Below are positions 10,622 to 21,694 of a DNA stretch of 64,000 nucleotides, piece after piece. The notes under the pieces are model-generated. The model searched no databases. It saw nothing but the letters and a program-made list of their open reading frames with translations, and had not been told where the DNA came from. This stretch comes from Myotis daubentonii (taxonomy: Eukaryota > Chordata > Mammalia > Chiroptera > Vespertilionidae), in assembly GCF_963259705.1 (NCBI RefSeq), contig NC_081842.1, forward strand, positions 91,812,433 to 91,876,432, read 5' to 3'. The stretch's first letter is position 1. Each line of letters opens with the position of its first letter. A program made the position numbers and the translations under genes.

Positions 10622-11262
10622 TAAATAGGATTTTATTGATTTCAAAGAAAGGAAGGGAGAGGAGAAAAAGCTAAAGGAGTTCATCACCACTAAACCAGTA
10701 TTATATGAAATGCTGAAAAGTATCCTTTAAGAAGAGGAAGAAGAAGAAAAAGGTAAAGATACAAAATATGAACAACAAATACACATCTATCAACAAGTGA
10801 ATCTAAAAATCAAGTGAATAAATAATCTGATGAACAGAATGAACTGGTGATTATAATAGAATCAGGGGCATAGAAAGGGAGTGGACTGACTATTCTTGGG
10901 GGGAAAAGGGGTGTGGGGGATGCGGGAAGAGACTGAACAAAAATCGTGCACCTATGGATGAGGACAGTGGAGGGGGGGTAAGGGAAGAGGGTGGGGTGAG
11001 AAACAGGTGGAGGGGAGCTATGGGGGGGGAAAAAGAGGAAGGACTGTAATAATCTGAACAATAAAGATTTAATTAAAAATAATCAAAGAAAGGAAGGGAG
11101 AGGGAGAGATAGAAACATCAATGATAAGATAATCATCAATAAACTGCTTCCTGCATGGCCCTACTGAGGATGAAACCTGAAACCTGGGCATGTGCCCTGA
11201 TCAGGAATCAAACCAGTGACCTCTTCTTTCATAGGTTGACACTCAATCACTGGAGCATTCGA
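10622..11262 (-). mobile_element. VES-type SINE split by a HAL1 insertion
   Basis: The SINE tail and T-rich region (ATTTTATTGATTTC) lie at 10629-10662. The rest, with GATAGAAACATCAATGATAAG, CTGCTTCCTGCATG and the tRNA-like head, resumes at 11083-11262. The 420 bases between are a HAL1 fragment flanked by a 21-bp exact repeat of SINE sequence. Confidence 0.88.
10663..11082 (+). mobile_element. 5'-truncated HAL1 (half-L1) insertion
   Basis: The 5' edge carries the last 21 codons of HAL1 ORF1 (KKLKEFITTKPVLYEMLKS, then TAA near 10730). The HAL1 3'UTR follows, including ATCGTGCACCTATGGATGAG and the terminal AACAATAAAGATTTAATTAA. A 21-bp target duplication (10642-10662 = 11083-11103) surrounds it. 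The 3' sequence closely matches the HAL1 3' ends at 60184-60539 and 63016-63360. Confidence 0.92.
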
Positions 11263-11315
11263 AAATTAAAAATTCAATTTGAAGATAGGAGCATTTGAAT
11301 ATTAAAAATTAAATT

Positions 11316-11503
11316 TGAGCCCAGCAAGTGTAATTTAGTGTTTGAGTGTCAACCCGGGAACCAAGAGGTCATGGCTTCAATGCATGGGTTATGGGCTGAT
11401 TCCAAAGGGAGCAGCCTATCAATGATGTTTCTCTCTCATAGATATTTCTCTTTATGTAACCCTCTTCCTTCTTTTCTCTCTTTAGAAAAAATCAATAAAA
11501 GCA
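11316..11503 (+). mobile_element. VES-type SINE
   Basis: Forward order: degenerate tRNA-like head (GTGTTTGAGTGTCAACCC), ATCAATGATGTTTCTCTCTC, pyrimidine-rich middle, and AAAATCAATAAAAG at the end. About 55 bases separate it from the SINE at 10622-11262. Confidence 0.8.
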
Positions 11504-12047
11504 TTACAAATATTTCAATTTGATACATTTGGTTTTTCACTGCAAAAATATTACATACATGTATAAAATATGTAGTACTTACAGTATATACAATATTTGG
11601 AATTATTTTATCATTTTTATTTATGTTTTTCCTGTTTTTTTCCCATTGAATTAGATATTTAAAAATTGCTTTTCCAGCTATAATTAGTTTTGAAAAAAAT
11701 ATTTCAATTTATCCATAGAACTTTCTCTTTCTCTCCTAATCTACATTGTTAGGTCTCCTTAGACAAGCTGTAACTGGAGAATTCAAAACTTCATAGTTGG
11801 TATCATGTTACTAGCCTTTGTTTCATGAAGTGGTTTTCTATAGCTGGCATCCATTTGAGTAATTTGGGTACATTATCCTAATGGCATAGGACTCTCATCT
11901 TCCCCTTCCTGCTTTCTAATCTCAGTTCTCAGAAGATTCATGAAGACTCAAAATCATATGGGAATCCACAAAGTGTAGGAAAGTCGTAACTGGCTGTCTA
12001 GTTATTATTGTCATAGAACAAGGAATGCCAAGAAGAATGAAGTTTCT
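11504..12047. other. AT-rich sequence, nothing recognised
   Basis: No ORF of note, no repeat I can name. Contains GATACATTTGG and several T/A runs typical of neutral mammalian DNA. Confidence 0.5.
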
Positions 12048-12849
12048 TGCTGGGGTCCAACCCCAGCAGGTCCAGGGGTCCCCAAAGGTGTGGACGGAGT
12101 TGGCGAAGAAGGAATGACATGGAGACAGCGTTCAGTTGTTCAACAGCCTAGCCAGGCTCTCCAGCCAGGATCTCCAGCCAAGTTCTCGTCTGGATCTCCA
12201 GAGAGGTTCTGCTCTGGATCTCCAGAGAAGTTCTGGTTAGGATCTCCAGCCAGGTTCTGTGTCCATGTTCTCTTGCTAGGTTCTCCAGGTTCTCCAGCCA
12301 GGTTCAGTCACCAGGTTCTAGTCAGGTTCTCTTGCCAATTTCTGTAGTCAGGTTCAGTCCAGGATCTTTTGCCATGTTCTCTCGCTAGGTTCTGTCTCTA
12401 GGTTCTGAGGCCAGTTTCTGTCCAGGATCTTTTGCCATGTTCTCTCCAGCGAAGTTCTTCTGTCTCTAGAGAACGTTCTGTGTAGGTTCTGTCTTCTGAA
12501 TTCTGTCTCTTGCTGTGTTGTTGCATCTGTATTTATACCAGTTGATTCCAATCCTATCAATCTCTATTCCAAAGGTTAGGGTGTTTCTTATCTCCATTCC
12601 AGGGAGTAAAGATTATGTAGCTTAAGCATGATTGTTCATAGTTAAAATGATTAATTACCGCCTGGCACTTAGTTAAGAGGTTTTATTCCCTCTAACTTCA
12701 GGGGAAAATCCCTGCCTGGGGATTCAACCTTTCTCGGAGAGGTGACCTTGGTTAAAACACAGCGCCAAGAAGGTGAGCAAACATATTAAGAACCGTATGC
12801 CATATATGCCAGGTCCCTTGAAACAGCAAGGATGGACCGGCTCCCGGCA
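12048..12849 (-). mobile_element. Solo ERV long terminal repeat (probably class II)
   Basis: On the minus strand it opens TGCCGGGAGCCGGTCC (at 12849) and closes with CCCCAGCA (at 12048), the TG...CA form of LTRs. A TATAAATA box lies near 12535. Downstream of it the R/U5 part (12530-12110) is made of short degenerate tandem units around AGAACCTGGCTGGAGATCC. An AATAAA lies near 12685. No gag, pol or env remains nearby, so this is a solo LTR. AATGAA occurs at 12850-12855 and again at 12036-12041, six bases off the left end, so the target duplication is unresolved. The class is inferred from overall look only. Confidence 0.65.
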
Positions 12850-13270
12850 AATGAAAAGCAGACCTTAGTCAGCTTTCTTTCTTTCATTAATAAGTAGTTG
12901 TCATGATTTGTGAATAATTAGAGTGAGTAGAGGGAACAAATGGGATGTATTATAAGATTTAAAAAATGGGGACTGGGTTTATTTGTAACACTTTTCTAAT
13001 GTCCTCCTCCTATAGTTAATCTTGACATGAAGTTAAGCCTACTCATTATAATTAAGCAACACCAGATTATTAAAGTTCCATACAATCAGATAAACCAATC
13101 GGATTTAGACTGGTTATTATTTCTACAAAATTCTAAAGGGCTATAACTATTAAGAAGAGGGTTTCATTATTGTAGTAAATTCATAATATCATTTTCCATC
13201 GCCAATTTTATTTGTGAAAAAATATAATATAGCAAAAATGATATGCCAATTCCATAATCTTTATAACATA

Positions 13271-13759
13271 CTAGAGGCCTGGTGCACAAAAATTTGTGCA
13301 CTCCTGGGGGGGGGGGCGGGTGTGGGGAAGGTCCCTCAACCTGGCCTGTGCCCTCTCGCCCTCTCACAGTCTGGGATCCCTTGGGGGTGACCATCTGCTG
13401 ACTTAGGACTGCTCCACATGGGATTGGGCCTAAGCTGGCAATCAGACATCTCTCTGGCAGCCCGGCAGCCATCGGGGGATGTACACTTGCCAGCAGGGAG
13501 CAGACCTAAGCAGTAGTCGGACATCCTTAGTGCTGCTGAGGAGGCAGGAGAGGCTCCCACCACCACTGCTGTACTGGCAGCCATCAGCCTGGCTTGTGGC
13601 TGAGCAGAGCTCCCCCATGTGGGAGCATACTGACCACCAGAGGGCAGCTCCTGCATTGAGCGTCTGCCCCCTGGTGGTCAGTGTGTGTCATAGTGACCAG
13701 TCATTCCCAGTCTTTCTGCTGTAGGGTCAGTTTGCATATTACCCTTTTACTATATAGGA
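13271..13759 (-). mobile_element. Fused Helitron, 3' unit
   Basis: Plus strand reads A|CTAGAGGCCTGGTGCACAAA, the reversed Helitron 3' end with an intact hairpin (GTGCACAAAAATTTGTGCAC). The other edge is TTGCATATTACCC...TATATAGGA, the reversed 5' end. It holds an inverted pair of CTCF-like motifs (13631-13681). Joined directly to a second unit at 13760. Confidence 0.85.
13631..13681. promoter_or_regulatory. Divergent pair of CTCF-like motifs in Helitron
   Basis: TGACCACCAGAGGGCAGCTC (13631-13650) faces CTGCCCCCTGGTGGTCA (13664-13680), whose complement is TGACCACCAGGGGGCAG. Both fit the CCASYAGRKGGC core known for CTCF. Binding is inferred, not shown. Confidence 0.5.
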
Positions 13760-14341
13760 TAGAGGCCTGGTGCAAAGGTGGGGGCCGGCTGGTTTGCCCT
13801 GAATGGTGTCCCGGATCAGGGTGGGGGTCCCGCTTGGGTGCCTGGACAGCCTGGGTGAGGGCTTGATGGCTGTTTTCAGGCTGCCCGCACCCCCTTCAGG
13901 GTGGGGGTCCCCACTGGGGTGCCTGGCCACCCTGGATGAGGGGCTGAGGGCTGTTTTTAGGTGGCCCAAGCCTGCAACTGAAGCTCCCAGTCTCTCCTTT
14001 TTTCCTTTTTTTTTTTTTATTCTGGGATTTATTTACCTTCTGTAATTGAAACTTTTTGTGGCTCCAGCTCTGATGCTGGCTGGCTGAAAGCAGGTTTCTG
14101 GGTTTGTTTAGCTTCTGTAATTGCAACATTGTTGCTTAGAGTGCAGCTCAGAGCCCAGCCGTGGCAGGCGGGAAACCTTGGCTTCCTCCATCACTGGAGC
14201 AAGCAAGCCTCATCTTCGCTTCACCTGCGTGGCTGCCGGCCACCATCTTGGTTGGCAGTTAATTTGCATATCACCCTCATTAGCCTGGGAAGCATAGCAG
14301 AGGTGTGGTTAATTACCATGTTTGTCTATTTTTAGATAGGA
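13760..14341 (-). mobile_element. Fused Helitron, 5' unit
   Basis: Plus strand begins TAGAGGCCTGGTGCAAAGG: the CT of CTAG is gone and only one hairpin arm remains. It carries two roughly 80-bp repeats (GGTGGGGGTCCCCACTGGGG type), a CACCATCTTGG stretch, a TTTGCATATCACCC box and the reversed 5' end TTTAGATAGGA|T at 14341. Sequence matches 19682-20367 and, reversed, 217-849. Confidence 0.85.
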
Positions 14342-16189
14342 TGATTACTTCCATCTTGCTAGTAGACTCCCTTGCTGGCTTTCATCAGGAAGGTAGCTGT
14401 GTTGGAGAAGCCCATGCAGTAATATACTGAGGGCAGCTTTTGCCAACATCCAGCAAGGAGCTTAGGTCCTCTGTTCAACATCCCTTTAAGAGTGAATCCT
14501 ACCAACAACCACTTAAGTGAGTTTGAAAGTGGATCTGTCTCAATAGATCTCTAAGATGACTCCCCAGACCTGGTGAACATTTTGATTGCAGGTTTTTGAG
14601 AGACCCTGGAAGAGAAGAACCAGATGAGCAGTGCCCCAATTTCTGATCCACAGAAACTGTGAGAAGATGAATGTATGTTTTTTTCAGCTAAGTTTTAGGG
14701 TACACATCAACACAAATTCCATGGCTTTCAACTGTTTCCTAATGAGTACGGCAAGGATATTTATTCTTACTGCTAGTATAACCCTTGTCATATTATATTA
14801 CCGCCCCAGAACACTCCTGGAGGGCAAAGATTAACATCCCAAGAGCACATCCCTAATCTCATGGAAGTTTAATTCAAATTTAGGTTTGATTCTCCTTTCT
14901 TTGGGGAAAGGAATTATATACAAATTTTGTCTAGGTTCTATGTGTAAATATCATTGCTATTAATTAGACTTGATATGTAAATGCCTGTGTTGTTATATTT
15001 CCTCCTATCAAATCACAATATGAGTGACATAATAAGCATGAGTTTTATGTAGCTATAACTCTACTTGACTGGTTCATTTCTGTTTTGAGTATTTGGAACA
15101 TTTTTTACCCCCTATTTCCTGATCTGCTTTTTATTCTATGACATTATTTCCTGGGATTCTTTCAAGCCATAGAAGGCAAAACATCTTTTAGAATGTTTAA
15201 AAAACTAGTTTTAATCACGATTTCCACTTTATACATTATTTAAGCATTTTTTTTTTTCTGGCTTCAATTAGCTGATTGTGCCCTTTTAAAATCATAATTT
15301 AAAAAATTATATTCTTGTATCTAATAATTTATGAATAATTTTTCCTCATGACAGAAATGGAAGCCTGAAACTACTCCCTGTGGTTTGCTTTATTAATTAC
15401 TCAATGGTTCTGTCAGTGATGGGTACACAAAATGGAAAATTTTCTAAGCTAACCTAACCTGACTCAGCAGAGGCTTGGAAATCTAATCTAATCACGAGGG
15501 ATAAAAGATGTAAGAGACTCCATATGCCTATAGGTGAACACCTGTTTGAATATATTTTCTTAACTAAACTCTCTGAACCAGTTAAAATATGGAAGTCATT
15601 TGCATGTAAAATCACAACCTAAGAAGCCAACAGCAGAAAAATCCTGAGACTCTCTAATTTCATTTGAAATCAATAATACAGGTAAACTCTTGGTTCTTGA
15701 AAAAATAATGTGAGACCCTTTAATGAGCGGCTAGCTGTGTTAAATTCATCTTTTTCATTTCTTTCCTTTTTTAAAATAAAATTTTGCAGGAGAAGCACAT
15801 TGTGTTGAAACTTAGCGTATCTTGCAGACATTGTTTTACTTGTTCCCCTGATGCTATATAAATCCATCAATACATCTACACATTTATATTGTATTCAGCA
15901 CAAATTTAAATGATCACATGATTCCAGGTGATTTGCCCGAATAGCAACTATATATTTTTAGCTTCAAAATCTTGTCTCTATTGTTTTTCACCTTGTATGC
16001 CTTCATTTTCAATTTATGTTTTCTGCCACAGGTGGCGGCAGAGTCTCATGGGTCTCTAGGAGAATGAGTCTGCTGATGTGAAATCCAAATTGATCAACTC
16101 AGCTAAACTTTTCAAAAACACATTTTAATTTAATTTTACTTTTAAATGAGGTTTTCTAATTATGAAAATAATACATAGTATGGTATAAA
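14342..16189. other. AT-rich unique-looking sequence
   Basis: No ORF above about 67 codons, none with recognisable homology. No element I can name. May include old, decayed repeats. Confidence 0.5.
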
Positions 16190-16900
16190 TATTCACATAG
16201 AGTAGCAAATAGTGATAAGTAGAAGTTACTACACTGTGGCACTAGCAGTTTCATAAGACAATTCCCCAGATATAGTAATGTTTACACTATTTCTTTGGTA
16301 TTTCCACATAATTTCTATGGACGTATCAGAATGTTGCAAAAATAAAATAAATTATATTGGGACACTGTTGTGCAACTTGATTTTTAAAATCAACAGTGTA
16401 TCCTTCCACATTCTTTCAATTATGTTTTTAAATGACTACCTCTTATTCCATAGAATAGTTATACATTAATGAATTTAATCTCCCCTTTTTTCCAAACTTC
16501 ATTTATTTATTTTATTTAAATAGATATGTAATAAGTATCACTTCATAAAAATCTTTGTATATAGATTTAAATTTAGAGATAGAATTAATTCTCAAAGTTG
16601 AATTGGTAGCTCTTATGGTAAGTGCTTCAAATATTTTCATAGGAAGAAGAGGTTGGACAAACTTAAACTTCCACCAGCAGTAGACTGCTTTATTCTCCCA
16701 GAGCACTGTCAACCTTGTTAATTAATGTGATATGCTAGAAGAATGTATAGGTCTCATCGCTGTTCTAATTTGCATTTTGTAAACATGAGTTAAGTTGAGC
16801 ATATTTTTCCTCTGTTAATTGGCTATTGGTATTTATTTTTTCTTTAAACTTGCAGTTAAGATTATTGTACATCAGCTTGTTCATACTATGTAAGTTCATG
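16190..16900 (-). mobile_element. Ancient L1-type LINE remnant (tentative)
   Basis: Text such as CTTAAACTTCCACCAGCAGT and TAATTTGCATTTTG, with the general wording of reversed old L1/HAL1 3' regions, suggests a heavily diverged fragment. No frame survives. Confidence 0.4.
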
Positions 16901-17401
16901 TTGTGTAAGTTCATATTTCGCAAGTATGTGGGTCTATATTGGCTTTGCTAGGATCAGCTCTGTGAGTCTTCTCATTTCAAAACTCAGTTTGCAAGCACGG
17001 TCACTATCTAGAATTTGCAGTTCTTATTGTTTGGGAGCTGAGCAAGAAGGCCTCTGTCAAGACACACAATAAAATTTAAAGTTTTTGTTCAGATAGGGGA
17101 ACATCTGAGCTGTGACAATATAACCCCTCAGATTCCATTGACAAGGTGGGCCTCATGGCTGAGACCAAATTCAGTGGGGTATGCAAGCATGAAAAGTACA
17201 CACAGAGAAAAATTATTGCGAACACATAATGCAATCTACCATTATGTTCTTTACCTATTTTTTCTATTGACTCTCTTCTTTCTTTATTTAAAAAAAACCC
17301 TTCCATTTTAAGTAAAATATCATGTTATCATATTTGTTACAAATATTTTTGCTACAATTTTCATATGCCTGTGGCTTTTATATATTATATATTATATATT
17401 A

Positions 17402-18462
17402 CTAGGGGCCCGGTGCACGAAATTCGTGCACTGGGTGTGTGCGGGGGAGTGTCCCTCAGCCCAGCCTGCCCCCTCTCACATACTGGGAGCCCTCAGGCGT
17501 TGACCCCCATCACCCTCCAATCGCAGGATCGGCCCCTTGCCCAGGCCTGACGCCTCTGCCAGAGGCGTCAGGCCTGGGCAGGGGACCCTCATTTCCCCCC
17601 ATCACTGGTTCTGCCCCCAGCCCAGGCCTGATGCCTCTGGCCCAAGCGTCAGGCCTGGGCAGGGGACCCCCAGACCCCTCCAATTGCTGGCTCTGCCCCT
17701 TGCCCAGGCCTGACACCTCCGCCAGAGGTGTCAGGCTTGGACAGGGGACACCCATCTCCCCCTGATCACTGGCTCTGGCCCCCGCCCAGGCCTGATGCCT
17801 CGGCCAGAGGAGTTGACCCTCATCACCCTCCGATCACCAATCACCGGATCGGCCCCTTGACCAGGCCTGAGGCCTCCGGCAGAGGTGTCAGGCCTGGGCA
17901 GGGGACCCCCAGCTCCCCGCGGTTGCAGGCTCCACCCCTGCCCAGGCCTAACACCTCTGGCCTAGGCGTCCGGCCTGGGCAGCGGGGACCCACAGCTGCA
18001 GCGGCCCCGCGATCGTGGGCTTCGCTTTAGGCCCAGGCAAGGGACCCCTAGCTCCTGGGACTGCCAGCTTTGACCGTGCCCAGCTCCCATCGCTGGCTCC
18101 ACCCCTACTTTCTGCTACCACTGGCCAGGGTGGAAAAGGCACCTGATTCTCCGATCATGGCTGGGGGGCAGGTCAAAGGCGGCCCCAGGGCCGCCTTTGC
18201 CCTGCCGCCCAGCTCTTAGCTCCCCCCTGGGTTTTCGATCACTGTCAGTGGCAGGGGGCTTCTTCCTGCTTTCCCTTTCGCCTCCCTGCATTGTGCCTAC
18301 ATATGCAAATTAACCGCCATCTTGTTGGCAGTTAACTGCCAATCTTAGTTGGCAGTTAACTGCCAATCTTAGTTGGCAGTTAATTTGCATATAGCCCTGA
18401 TTAGCCAATGAAAAGGGTATTGCCGTACGCCAATTACCATTTTTCTCTTTTATTAGATAGGA
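17402..18462 (-). mobile_element. Helitron with tandem GC-rich hairpins, copy 1
   Basis: Plus strand begins A|CTAGGGGCCCGGTGCACGA with hairpin GTGCACGAAATTCGTGCAC and ends TTTTATTAGATAGGA|T. Between lie about six roughly 80-100 bp units, most containing a long inverted repeat built on GCCCAGGCCTGACGCCTCTG. Near the 5' end are two copies of the 18-bp perfect palindrome TTGGCAGTTAACTGCCAA, then ATTTGCATATAGCCC. Same family as 31807-33023. It sits after a TATATTATATATTATATATT tract. Confidence 0.9.
17538..17981. repeat. Tandem hairpin array in Helitron copy 1
   Basis: Units near 17539, 17622, 17701, 17786, 17861 and 17940. The first is a near-perfect palindrome: GCCCAGGCCTGACGCCTCTG is followed, after one base, by its complement. 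The 17786 unit has lost its right arm. Spacers carry GGGGACCCCCA and a GATCGG/GGCTCTGCCCC segment. Confidence 0.9.
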
Positions 18463-18899
18463 TTATGATGGTATACATAATTTAAAAAATATAAACTTGT
18501 AATATGTTAGAAAAAATATTGCTATTCCATAAACATGAGAAACAACTAAGTCATAAATTGCTAAGCAAAACAAGTACTCTGATTTAATATTGTAGGGAAT
18601 TTGGTTGTTTAAAAAGCATTCATTTTAAAACAGTTACTAGTAACTTCTACTGTTCTATTTTTTAAACTGAGTATAAGAGAAAGGATTTACCCTAACCCTT
18701 ATTTTGTTAAAATGATTTAATCAGTTTCTTAATACTGGTAAATGCTATTTTTAAAGCCTTTATGTATAGCCTATATGTATATATATGTAGTTTGTATACA
18801 AGAGTATAATGCAATTCTTGAGCACACCATAATATCCAAGCACCTAAATCACTCGATTTGACTTATTTTCCACAAATCTTTGTGGTACTTTTTTCCAAC
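18463..18899. other. AT-rich sequence, nothing recognised
   Basis: No gene or named repeat seen; includes TATATGTATATATATG runs. Confidence 0.5.
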
Positions 18900-19195
18900 A
18901 GCCCTAGGAAATTAATACAAGCGTCCAATAGGTAACGAATAGTCTTTTCATCAAATGGTGCTGGACAACTTGATAAGCATATGCAAAAGAATGAAATTGA
19001 ATTTTTACCTCATACTGCATACAATAATTAAGTAAAAATGCATCAAATTTAAGAACTTAAATTATAAAACTCTTAGAAGAAAAAAGAAAAATATCTTTAG
19101 ATTTGACAAAAGATTCTTATACATGACACCAAAAACATGAGCATGTACATAAATTTAGTTTGATAAAAGACAACATAGAATGATATTTTCCATTT
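18900..19195 (+). mobile_element. Old L1 ORF2 fragment
   Basis: Wording such as AATAGTCTTTTCATCAAATG, GTGCTGGACAACTTGATAAG, ATGCAAAAGAATGAAATTGA and ATTATAAAACTCTTAGAAGA is the diverged L1 ORF2 stretch downstream of the reverse-transcriptase domain, in forward orientation. No open frame remains. The Helitron at 19207 follows. Confidence 0.7.
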
Positions 19196-19206
19196 ATTTA
19201 GACACA

Positions 19207-19681
19207 CTAGAGGCCTGGTGCACAAAAATTTGCGCACTCGGTCGGGTCGGGGGGGGGAGCTCCCTCAGCCCGGCCTGTGCCCTCTCGCAGTCTGGGACCC
19301 CTTGGGGGATGACCATCTGCTGGCTTAGGCCTGCTCCCCGGGGTATTGGGCCTAAGCTGGCAATCAGACATCTCTCTGGCAGCCCGGCAGCCCTTGGGGG
19401 ATGTCCACTTGCCAGCGGGGAGCATAACTAAGCTGCAGTCAGACATCTTTAGTGCTGCTGAGGAGGCAGGAGAAGGTCCCACCATCACCGATGTACTGGC
19501 AGCCATCAGCCTGGCTTGTGGCTGAGCAGAGCTCCCCCATGTGGGAGCATACTGACCACCAGAGGGCAGCTCCTGCATTGAGCGTCTGCCCCCTGGTGGT
19601 CAGTGTGTGTCATAGTGACCAGTCATTCCCAGTCTTTCTGCTGTAGGGTCAGTTTGCATATTACCCTTTTACTATATAGGA
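19207..19681 (-). mobile_element. Fused Helitron, 3' unit
   Basis: CTAGAGGCCTGGTGCACAAA with hairpin (GTGCACAAAAATTTGCGCAC) at the left; TTTACTATATAGGA at the right. Very similar to 13271-13759, including the CTCF-like inverted pair at 19552-19602, implying the same source element. Confidence 0.85.
19552..19602. promoter_or_regulatory. Divergent pair of CTCF-like motifs in Helitron
   Basis: Same pair as 13631-13681: TGACCACCAGAGGGCAGCTC facing CTGCCCCCTGGTGGTCA, with no change in either core. Confidence 0.5.
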
Positions 19682-20367
19682 TAGAGGCCTGGTGCAAAGG
19701 TGGGGGCCGGCTGGTTTGCCCTGAATGGTGTCCCGGATCAGGGTGGGGGTCCCGCTTGGGTGCCTGGCAGCCTGGGTGAGGGCCTGATGGCTGTTTTCAG
19801 GCTGCCCGCACCCCCTTCAGGGTGGGGGTCTTACTGGGGTTCCTGGCCAGCCTGGATGAGGGTCTGAGGGCTGTTTTCAGGCTGCCCACACCCCCTTTAG
19901 GGTGGGGGTCCCCACTGGGGTGCCTGGCCAGTCTGGGTGAGGGGCTGAGGGACGTTTTCAGGCTGGCCGGCGACTGAAGCTCCCAGCCTCTTTTCTTTTT
20001 CTTTTTCTTTTTATTCTGGGATTTATTTACCTTCTATAATTGAAACTTTGTTGCCATCACTGGAGCTGAGAGCTGGGCTTCTGCTTGCTCCAGCTCTGTG
20101 GCCACAGCCTGCTGAAAGCAGGTATCTGGGGTTTGTTTAGCTTCTACAATTGAAGCTTTGTTGCTTTCGGAGCTCAGAGCCAGGCCATGGCAGGTGGGGA
20201 ACCTTGGTTTCCTCCATCACTGGAGCAAGCAAGCCTCCTGCTCGCTTCAACTGCGTGGCTGCCAACCGCCATCTTGGTTGGGTTAATTTGCATATCACAC
20301 TGGCTAGCCAATGGGAGACGTAGCAAAGGTATGGTCAATTACCATGTTTGTCTATTATTATATAGGA
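19682..20367 (-). mobile_element. Fused Helitron, 5' unit
   Basis: Left edge TAGAGGCCTGGTGCAAAGG, again without CTAG and left hairpin arm. It has three roughly 80-bp tandem units (19700-19970), one more than 13760-14341. The right edge is TTATTATATAGGA, but the next base is C rather than T, so the host T has changed or the border moved. Confidence 0.85.
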
Positions 20368-21363
20368 CAAGGTTCTGCTCTGTTTAGTGCAAGATTAGTA
20401 ATTTTTCTTTCTAAACAAGACTGTCATCCCTTTGTCGAAAACCACTCTAAAAACCCCTATATTTTCTTAAGGAATACACATGGATTCAAGATTCCCTCAA
20501 AGTCTACATTTGGTCATTTTCTCAAGACCTTTATATTCCCATTATATAAGCTAATTGGAGGTGTCTTATAGTTGAAATATACTCAGTTTATTATTATAAT
20601 CAGAAATTAATTTACTTATCAATTGACCAATATAAAATTTGTATATATTTTTTAAAATTTGAAAACTACGATTTCTTTGGAATTTTGTTTATTTTTTTTC
20701 ATAGTTATTATCTTTATATAACTTCTTGAGGGTATATCAAAATTATTTTAAATATATGTAATAAAATAAATACACTTAATAAATAGCATTATGTTATGTG
20801 TTATATGATTTGAAAATTTCTTCTATATAGGACTGGCCACTTATAGTTGCCTGTGGCTATTTGAGCAGTTACTAAAAATTATCAAAATAAATTAAAATGT
20901 GCTTGCAGGGTATTAAGAAAAATCAGTTGTTACAGTCTATTTTGTTGATAGAGGAATCCATTTATATTTGTCAAGGATATTCTAGTGATGTTTGTCTACT
21001 GCATAAAGATTTGGAGCTAACATTTATCACATAATGCACTCTGCTCAGTTATCACATAATGCACTCTGGCTCTGTGAAGTAGGAGTCCTCTCCTCCCCTT
21101 TTCTGGCACTACCCAAGGATTCAAAATGTGAATAAGGAAGCCATATGTTGTCAAAAACAAAAAAATAGGAGAGTATATTGGAGAGTATATCAAAGGCTAG
21201 AGTAGGTATTTAAAATCTGTTTCATCAGTGTGAGCCAAGCAGTCAACTGTTTGGAGAGTATCATAAATTATTTTAGTTAAACTTATTTCTTTAAACTGAC
21301 AAAACAAAATGGTTCTAAAAACAGATTAAATACAATTTTGAACGGGTAAATTACTTAGTCATT

Positions 21364-21367
<4 letters not shown>
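20368..21367. other. AT-rich sequence with a 19-bp tandem duplication
   Basis: No gene recognised. TTATCACATAATGCACTCTG occurs twice, near 21025 and 21049, a small local duplication. Confidence 0.5.

Positions 21368-21416
<49 letters not shown>
21368..21416. repeat. (TA)n microsatellite
   Basis: About 24 TA units directly before a Helitron whose TC start has been lost into the run. Confidence 0.95.
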
Positions 21417-21417
<1 letters not shown>

Positions 21418-21694
21418 GCAAAGTGTCCTCTTGGGAGTTCAACCGGGAGAACGAGAGTTTGATTGCTTACTATGACCACCAGGGGGAGGTGTGGAACATG
21501 GCAGGGTGCTGAGGGAGCGAGGGAAGGAGGAGGTGGGGAGGCGGGAAGGCAGGGGGAACTGCACGGTGGTTGTGTGTGGGTGACTAGAGAAGGGGAGGCG
21601 AGGAGGCAGGGAGGTGGGGAACCTGATTGGCCCTGATCCCTGGCCAGGCCTAGGGACCCTACCTGTACACAAATTTTGTGCACCAGACCTCTAG
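21417..21694 (+). mobile_element. Short Helitron, 5' end merged with (TA)n
   Basis: Ends with hairpin GTACACAAATTTTGTGCAC, then CAGACCTCTAG. A CTCF-like TGACCACCAGGGGGAGGTG lies at 21473-21491. The middle is purine-rich. The 5' terminal bases before GCAAAGTGTCC are not recognisable. Confidence 0.75.

Noticed and set aside
17365..18142. Proline-rich open frames at 17439, 17728 and 31621
   Set aside because: Translations of the Helitron hairpin array; the same themes appear wherever the array occurs and no domain is present.
18170..18290. GC-rich stretch as a CpG island promoter
   Set aside because: It is Helitron sequence repeated at 32740-32850 and not linked to any exon.
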